Part shown: positions 59,582-64,000 of the stretch, piece by piece
Layout of the letters: the number at the start of each line of letters is the position of its first letter
Numbering within the stretch: the stretch's first letter is position 1
Assembly (NCBI RefSeq): GCF_003991875.1
Contig: NZ_CP031423.1
Coordinates: forward strand, 2,542,001 to 2,606,000
Origin: Microbacterium lemovicicum
GTDB taxonomy: Bacteria > Actinomycetota > Actinomycetes > Actinomycetales > Microbacteriaceae
DNA length: 64,000 bases
Reading direction: 5' to 3'
The notes under the pieces: generated by a model
The model's input: the letters and a program-made list of their open reading frames with translations, nothing else
What the model was told of the DNA's origin: nothing
The model's database searches: none
Position numbers and translations under genes: made by a program

Positions 59582-60358
59582 TCACTTCACGGCGGGCATG
59601 GGCGTGGTGAGCGGCGACGCGGTGCGCAGGCGGTCCACCACGCGGGCGATCTCGCGCTGCTGCCGCGAGCGGAGCCACCGGCCGATGAAGCCGAGCGGGG
59701 GCCGCACGTAAGCGCCCTCGATGAGACGGAAGATGAGGTCGATCGCGAAGGCCGCCAGCACGTAGATGATCGCCGCGGCGGTGTAGAGGACGAACGGCTG
59801 GAAGGTCGTGGCCACCAGGTTCTGGGTGACGCGCACGACCTCGAGCAGGCCGATGACGGTGAAGGTCGAGGTGTCCTTGACCATGCCGATGAACATGCTG
59901 CCGATGTTGGGCAGGGCGATCTTGATCGCCTGCGGCAGGGTGACCGAGAAGAAGATCTGCACCGTGCGCATCCCGAGCGCCCAGCCGGCCTCGGTGTGCC
60001 CGGGAGGCACGGCCTGCAGGGCCGAGCGGAAGATCTCGGCGAAGAACGCGCTGTACAGCAGCGAGAGGGCGATCACGCCCGCCTGGAAGACCGTGAAGCG
60101 CACGCCGAGCAGCAGGGCCAGGCCGAAGTAGACCCAGATGACGCTGACGAGGGCGGGCACGCCGCGGAAGATGTTGATGTAGGCCAGCGCGATCCAGGCG
60201 ACGGGCTTCGGACCCGAGCGCAGCACGGCCAGGAGCAGTCCGAAGACGAGCGAGATGAGCAGGCCGACGATGGCGACGGATGCCGCGGTCCACAGTCCGC
60301 CCAGGAGGGCGTCCCGGTTGTCCCAGATGAGACTCCAGTCGTAGTCGAGGATCGACAT
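59582..60358 (-). CDS. Amino-acid ABC transporter permease (HisM/GlnP-type)
   Basis: A 258-residue membrane subunit with about five helices. The motif region INIFRGVPALVSVIWVYFGLALLLG near residue 70 and the EAA loop SALQAVPPGHTEAGWALGMRTVQIFFSVTLPQAIKIALPNIGS are diagnostic of polar-amino-acid permeases. A single permease gene suggests a homodimer. The ATG at 60358 shares its A with the stop of the ATPase gene (TGATG). The C-terminus extends about 35 residues beyond the last helix with a basic stretch. Confidence 0.9.
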   Translation of the reverse strand: MSILDYDWSLIWDNRDALLGGLWTAASVAIVGLLISLVFGLLLAVLRSGPKPVAWIALAYINIFRGVPALVSVIWVYFGLALLLGVRFTVFQAGVIALSLLYSAFFAEIFRSALQAVPPGHTEAGWALGMRTVQIFFSVTLPQAIKIALPNIGSMFIGMVKDTSTFTVIGLLEVVRVTQNLVATTFQPFVLYTAAAIIYVLAAFAIDLIFRLIEGAYVRPPLGFIGRWLRSRQQREIARVVDRLRTASPLTTPMPAVK

Positions 60359-61158
60359 CACATCACCGCCCGGAGGAACTCGCGAGCGCGGTCGCTCGAG
60401 CAGTTCTCGTAGAAGCCTCGGGGTCCGGTCTCGACGATGCGGCCGTCCTCCATGAACACGTTGAGATCGCCGATCTCCTTGGCGAAGCCGATCTCGTGGG
60501 TGACGACGACCATCGTCATCCCCGTCTCGGCGACGAGGCGCATGGTCTTGAGCACCTCTCCCACGAGCTCGGGGTCGAGCGCCGACGTCGGCTCGTCGAA
60601 CAGGATGACCTCCGGCTCGAGGGCCAGCGCGCGGGCGATGGCGACGCGCTGCTGCTGACCGCCCGACAGCTCGGCGGGGTAGTTGCCCGCCCTGTCGAGG
60701 AGCCCGACCTGCCGCAGGGCGACAGCCGCAGCATCCCGCGCCTGCTGCCGGCCCATGCCGTGCACCTTGCGCAGCGGCAGACCGACGTTGTCGAGGGCGC
60801 ACAGGTGCGGGAACAGGTTGAACTGCTGGAACACCATGCCTACCTTGCGGCGGAGGGCCAGTCGTCCGCCGCGGCGCACGCCCGCCTCGCCGGGCAGGCC
60901 GGGTCCGTACTCGACGCCGTCGACCTGCAGCGAGCCCGAGTCGGGCTCGGCGAGGAGGTTGATGCTGCGCAGCACCGTGGACTTGCCCGAGCCCGAGGGT
61001 CCGAAGAGCACCACGTGCTGGCCGCGCTCGATCTCCAGGTCGATGCCGTGGAGCACCTGCGTCTTCCCGAAGGACTTGTTCACCCCCCGCAGCCGGATGA
61101 TGGGGGTGTCCACGAGGGCATCCGTGGGGGATGCCGCTGCCGATGACCTCGTCCTCAT
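60358..61158 (-). CDS. Amino-acid ABC transporter ATP-binding protein (HisP/GlnQ-type)
   Basis: A 266-residue ATPase. Walker A is GPSGSGKST near residue 53, the Q-loop is VFQQFNLFPH, the signature LSGGQQQRVAIARAL and Walker B VILFDEPTSALDPE follow, and the switch His is in MVVVTHEIGFAKEI. The FQQFNLFPH motif is characteristic of amino-acid importers. ATG at 61158 overlaps the VOC-gene stop by 4 bases, and the stop overlaps the permease start, so the VOC protein, ATPase and permease are translationally chained. Confidence 0.93.
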   Translation of the reverse strand: MRTRSSAAASPTDALVDTPIIRLRGVNKSFGKTQVLHGIDLEIERGQHVVLFGPSGSGKSTVLRSINLLAEPDSGSLQVDGVEYGPGLPGEAGVRRGGRLALRRKVGMVFQQFNLFPHLCALDNVGLPLRKVHGMGRQQARDAAAVALRQVGLLDRAGNYPAELSGGQQQRVAIARALALEPEVILFDEPTSALDPELVGEVLKTMRLVAETGMTMVVVTHEIGFAKEIGDLNVFMEDGRIVETGPRGFYENCSSDRAREFLRAVM

Positions 61159-62117
61159 GCCCTGACCTCCGTCACACTCACGTACAGCTCGTCCGGATCG
61201 CGGAAGTAGGCGTACCGCCAGCTCCGGCCGCCGCCGAGGTCGATGTCGACCGGCTCTCCGACGAGCTCCACGCCGAGCTCCCCGAGGTGCGCGACGGCGA
61301 GGTCGAGGTTGCGGGCGCCGAGGGAGAACTCGAAGGTGCCGAGGTGGCCCCACTCCCCGCGCATGTCGGGTCCGGCCGGGTCCTGCTGCACGGGCTCGAG
61401 CGAGCCGCCGTGCGGGCTCATCAGCAGCATCATGCGCTGGCTGGGAGGCGTGCGTCCGACGGCCTCGAACCACGGGTTCATGGGCTCGTTGACGCCCTCC
61501 ATGTCGAAGAGCTTCGAGGTGAAGCCGAGCGAGCGGTAGAACTCCTCCGTCCGCGCGGAGCTGCCGACGCCGAAGGCCACGTGGTTCACGCCCTGCGGGC
61601 CACTGGGGTGCGGCCAGCCGGACTCCAGCGAGCGCCACTCGATGAACTCGATCTTCGCCCCGTCGGGATCCTCCACATAGGAGAGGCCGCAGTGGGTGTC
61701 GTAGGGCTCGAGGATCTGGTCGTTGGGGTCCATCAGGACCGTGTGGCCCGAGCGGACGAGCCCCTCGTGGAAATCCTCGTAGTCCTTCACGTGGATGCAG
61801 ACCTCGCACACCCCGGGCTCGCCGTAGGCGAAGCCGTCGGGAAGGGGCGGCTGCGGGCGGTCGAGGATCTGCACGAGCTTGATGCCCGAGCGACCCAGCA
61901 CGGTGGGCGTCGCGCTGCGCAGATACACGACGCGCGCGCGGGTGGAGGCGTGGCCCGTGACCTCCGCGAGGCCGCCCAGGTCGCCGGTGTGGTCGAACAC
62001 CACGTCGATGAAGCCCAGTCCTGCGTAGAAGCGGACGGACCCGTCCATGTCGGACACCCCGACCCCGATGTGGTCGAGGCCCAGCAGGGTGCCGAACTGG
62101 TGGTGCGGTCGGCTCAT
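61155..62117 (-). CDS. Two-domain VOC-superfamily (glyoxalase/dioxygenase-fold) protein
   Basis: A 320-residue protein made of four beta-alpha-beta-beta-beta modules, that is two VOC domains. Modules begin at LDHIGVGVSDMDGSVRFYAG, VCEVCIHVKDYEDFHEGL, VNHVAFGVGSSARTEEFYRS and TFEFSLGARNLDLAVAHLGE. His in LDHIG and VNHVAF and Glu in GAKIEFIEW and the terminal YVSVTEV positions could bind metal. Extradiol dioxygenases, 4-hydroxyphenylpyruvate-type enzymes and racemases share this fold, so the reaction is open. It heads the minus-strand operon, with GGGAGATGG before its ATG. Confidence 0.78.
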   Translation of the reverse strand: MSRPHHQFGTLLGLDHIGVGVSDMDGSVRFYAGLGFIDVVFDHTGDLGGLAEVTGHASTRARVVYLRSATPTVLGRSGIKLVQILDRPQPPLPDGFAYGEPGVCEVCIHVKDYEDFHEGLVRSGHTVLMDPNDQILEPYDTHCGLSYVEDPDGAKIEFIEWRSLESGWPHPSGPQGVNHVAFGVGSSARTEEFYRSLGFTSKLFDMEGVNEPMNPWFEAVGRTPPSQRMMLLMSPHGGSLEPVQQDPAGPDMRGEWGHLGTFEFSLGARNLDLAVAHLGELGVELVGEPVDIDLGGGRSWRYAYFRDPDELYVSVTEVRA

Positions 62118-62290
62118 TCCATCTCCCGTCGAGCTGCGACGCATGCACGTCGCTGACGTCGGCAGGGGCCGATCGCGTTGAAGCGATGTTTGCACAACGA
62201 ACAATTGTCCGCAATACGCACACTATCGTTCGTATTGCGATTGTTCGTTCGCATATCGTACAGTTTGACGAATCCGAGGAGGGAGCCATC
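62118..62290. promoter_or_regulatory. Divergent promoter with nested inverted repeats
   Basis: Outer arms ACGAACAAT (62197-62205) and ATTGTTCGT (62240-62248) enclose inner arms GCAATACG (62211-62218) and CGTATTGC (62231-62238). For the plus strand TTGCGA (62235-62240) and TACAGT (62259-62264) with 18 bases between could be the promoter, so the repeats overlap its -35. The stretch is much AT-richer than its surroundings. It resembles the divergent region at 50954 and probably binds the same regulator. Confidence 0.6.
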
Positions 62291-63076
62291 GTGATCGACG
62301 GCGCAGAGATGACGGGCCGCGAGCCCGTCCGAGCGGTGGGTCTTCTGACCGGCCGGCGCTTCCTCGTCACGGGCGGCGCACGCGGCATCGGCGCGGCGGT
62401 CGTGCACCTGCTCTCCGAGCACGGTGCGCACGGCGCCGTCATCGACCTGGGCGAGCCGGAGACGGCCGGCCCCTGGCCGGCACGGTCCGCCGACGTCGCC
62501 GACGAGCACGCCATGCGCGCGGCGGTCGCCGACCTGGTCGCGCAGAACGGGCCGTTCGACGGCCTCGTGGCCGCCGCGGGCGTCGTGCCGTCCTGGCACT
62601 CCCCCGAGGACATCGACCTCGACGACTTCGACCGCGTCCAGCGCGTGAACACCCGGGGGATCGTCGTGTCGCTCAAGACGGTCGTACCCGGCATGCCCGA
62701 CGGCTCCACGGTCGTCGCCATCGGGTCGCTCAACTCGTGGAAGGGCGACGCGCACCTCCTCTCCTACGTCGCGAGCAAGCACGCGGTGCTCGGCATCGTC
62801 CGCTCCGCGGCTCTAGCCCTGGGCTCCCGCGGCATCCGGGTCAACGCCGTCGCCCCCGGCCCGGTGGCGACCGAGGCGCTCCTCTCGCGCATCGACAGCC
62901 GAGTGGATGCCACGGGCCGCACCCGCGACGAAGCGCTGGCCTCGTCCGCCTCGGCGACGGCCCTGCAGCGACTCGCCACTCCCGACGACGTCGCGGGCGC
63001 GGTGCTCTTCCTCTCCAGCCCCCTGGCGGCGGCGATCACCGGACATCTGCTGCCCGTCGACGGCGGCCTGTCGTGA
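62291..63076 (+). CDS. SDR-family NAD(P)-dependent oxidoreductase
   Basis: A 261-residue classical short-chain dehydrogenase. Cofactor motif TGGARGIG is at 27-34, the Asn-Ala-Gly equivalent reads AAAGVVPSW, and the catalytic Ser, Tyr and Lys appear in GSLNSWKG and LSYVASKHAVLG. The C-terminus ends with LFLSSPLAAAITGHLLPVDGGLS, the usual last strand. GTG at 62291 chosen for GGAGGGAG 5 bases upstream; an ATG at 62309 is possible. First gene of the plus-strand arm, followed 13 bases later by another SDR. Confidence 0.9.
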   Translation: MIDGAEMTGREPVRAVGLLTGRRFLVTGGARGIGAAVVHLLSEHGAHGAVIDLGEPETAGPWPARSADVADEHAMRAAVADLVAQNGPFDGLVAAAGVVPSWHSPEDIDLDDFDRVQRVNTRGIVVSLKTVVPGMPDGSTVVAIGSLNSWKGDAHLLSYVASKHAVLGIVRSAALALGSRGIRVNAVAPGPVATEALLSRIDSRVDATGRTRDEALASSASATALQRLATPDDVAGAVLFLSSPLAAAITGHLLPVDGGLS

Positions 63077-63089
63077 GGAGGGCGGAGGG

Positions 63090-63839
63090 ATGACCTCGCT
63101 CGACGGGCGCACCGCGCTCATCACCGGCGTCTCGGGCGGCATCGGCACGGCGCTGGCCGCGACCTTCGCCCGCGAGGGCGCGGCCGTCATCGGGACCTAC
63201 CGGCAGCGCCGCGCCGAAGCCGAGACGGCGGTCCCCGGAGGGCTCGCCCAGCTGCTCGACGCCGACCTGTCCGATGCCGGCGCGGCGCGCGATCTCTGGC
63301 GGCGCGCGCGGGCCGCGGCATCCATCGACACCCTCGTGGTCAACGCGGCCACCCTCGTCCCCACGGCTCTCGACGCCGACGACGAGGACTGGGACGACGG
63401 CTGGCAGCGGTCGCTGCAGACCAACGTCGTCGCCGCCTCCACCCTGATGCGCGCCGCGGCCGCCGACTTCGCCGAGCGGGGGTCGGGGTCCATCATCGCG
63501 ATCTCGAGCTGGGCCGCCCAGCAGGGGTCGCGCCTGCCCGACCTGGGCGCCTACGCCGCCTCGAAGGCCGCCCTCCGCAACTTCGCCCAGACGCTCGCCC
63601 GCGCGACGGCACGCGACGGCGTGCGCGTGTACACCCTCGCCCCCGGCCCCGTCGGCACCGGCATGGGGACGGTCGACCGCGACGACGACGAGATCCGCGC
63701 GGTCGCCGACGGCCTCGCGATGGGCCGCCACGTGGACGCGCAGGAGATCGCCGAGCTCGCCGCCTTCCTCGCGAGCGATCGCTGCCCCAGCCTGACCGGA
63801 TCCACCCTCGACCTGAACGGCGCGAGCTACATCCGCTGA
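63090..63839 (+). CDS. SDR-family oxidoreductase
   Basis: A 249-residue classical short-chain dehydrogenase. The cofactor motif is TGVSGGIGTALA (residues 14-25), the NNAG-equivalent is VVNAATLVPT, and the catalytic set is Ser in IAISSWAAQQG and Tyr-X3-Lys in GAYAASKAALRNF. PGPVGTGMGTVDRDDDE follows the catalytic helix. Ribosome site GGAGGG lies just before the ATG at 63090. It may reduce or oxidise a hydroxyl on the same substrate series as the preceding SDR; the pair are not close copies. Confidence 0.9.
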   Translation: MTSLDGRTALITGVSGGIGTALAATFAREGAAVIGTYRQRRAEAETAVPGGLAQLLDADLSDAGAARDLWRRARAAASIDTLVVNAATLVPTALDADDEDWDDGWQRSLQTNVVAASTLMRAAAADFAERGSGSIIAISSWAAQQGSRLPDLGAYAASKAALRNFAQTLARATARDGVRVYTLAPGPVGTGMGTVDRDDDEIRAVADGLAMGRHVDAQEIAELAAFLASDRCPSLTGSTLDLNGASYIR

Positions 63840-63883
63840 CGCGGTGCCGCCGCCACGAGCACGACCTGCGAATCGGACGTCCC

Positions 63884-64000
63884 ATGACCTCACCCTCCCG
63901 CCCCGCGTCACCCGACCCGACGGTCGACGCCGACACCGTCGCCGTCATCGGCGCCGGAGGGATCGGCGTCGCCTGGGCCGTGCTCTTCTCCGCCGCCGGC
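63884..64000 (+). CDS. 3-hydroxyacyl-CoA dehydrogenase-like NAD-binding protein (runs off right edge)
   Basis: The first 39 codons are visible. After a short polar N-terminus comes the Rossmann motif TVAVIGAGGIGVAWAVLFSAAG, the start of 3-hydroxyacyl-CoA dehydrogenase, L-carnitine dehydrogenase or L-gulonate dehydrogenase-type proteins. It follows the second SDR by 44 bases on the same strand and probably belongs to that operon. The gene is cut by the window edge, so its exact family cannot be fixed. Confidence 0.7.
   Translation, partial: MTSPSRPASPDPTVDADTVAVIGAGGIGVAWAVLFSAAG

Noticed and set aside
54964..59610. A 1548-codon open frame on the plus strand
   Set aside because: It lies antisense to the ferredoxin, DapA-family, flavoprotein fusion and binding-protein genes, all of which have clear family motifs. 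The frame is open because of high GC at third positions; its product is low-complexity Arg/Ala/Gly.

Overview
The window is GC-rich (about 70% by eye) chromosomal DNA from an actinobacterium. The family is most likely Microbacteriaceae, plausibly Microbacterium. This is inferred from the tRNA-Trp-secE-nusG-rplK-rplA and rplJ-rplL gene sets, the acidic N-terminal extension on NusG, many GTG starts, TANNNT -10 boxes placed six bases before start codons, and a very frequent GGATGC/GCATCC word. No rRNA, integrase, transposase, CRISPR array or prophage was seen.

Left part (1-15.1 kb): a purine catabolic cluster. The minus strand carries a nitrate/taurine/pyrimidine-type ABC importer, a guanine/8-oxoguanine-deaminase-like amidohydrolase, allantoate amidohydrolase, ureidoglycine-glyoxylate aminotransferase, an AtzH/HpxZ-amidase fusion, a formamidase-like protein and allantoinase. 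Most of these are joined by 1-11 base overlaps. Divergently, on the plus strand, lie OHCU decarboxylase, 5-hydroxyisourate hydrolase and urate oxidase, followed by a convergent NCS2 urate/xanthine permease. Together they account for urate to ureidoglycine and on to oxalurate. The fused amidase is the best candidate for what happens to oxalurate next.

15.3-26 kb: housekeeping and envelope genes: an SDR-DUF2867 protein, a HerA-like ATPase, a PAP2 phosphatase, a Bcr/CflA exporter, DUF3105 and DUF305 membrane-anchored proteins, a small membrane protein and a CtpE-like P-type ATPase. 26-31.2 kb: an alpha-glucoside-type ABC transporter operon divergent from a LacI regulator, with three operator-like sites between them.

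31.2-45.2 kb: ribosomal and translation genes split into blocks. rplJ-rplL, with an L10-leader attenuator, is separated from rplK-rplA by about 8 kb holding a YqaJ nuclease, barstar, DHA2 exporter/MarR, quinone oxidoreductase, LysG/LysE, acylphosphatase and nitronate-monooxygenase-like genes. rplK is in turn separated from nusG by 2 kb of repeats around a DUF559 protein gene. secE and tRNA-Trp follow.

45.4-64 kb: an accessory catabolic island that I cannot assign to a described pathway. It holds a divergent glycine-decarboxylase-like pair (GcvPA/GcvPB-like, without GcvT or GcvH), an AcoX/ATP-NAD-kinase-like protein, a class III aminotransferase, divergent succinate-semialdehyde-type dehydrogenase with an IclR regulator and an Old Yellow Enzyme. 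It continues with a ferredoxin plus a fused two-flavoprotein oxidoreductase resembling HcnABC or D-hydroxyproline dehydrogenase, a DapA-family lyase/deaminase, an amino-acid ABC importer, a VOC-fold protein, two SDRs and a truncated 3-hydroxyacyl-CoA-dehydrogenase-like gene. Two divergent promoters in the island share a similar motif, which suggests common control. This island is the most likely place for an undescribed system.
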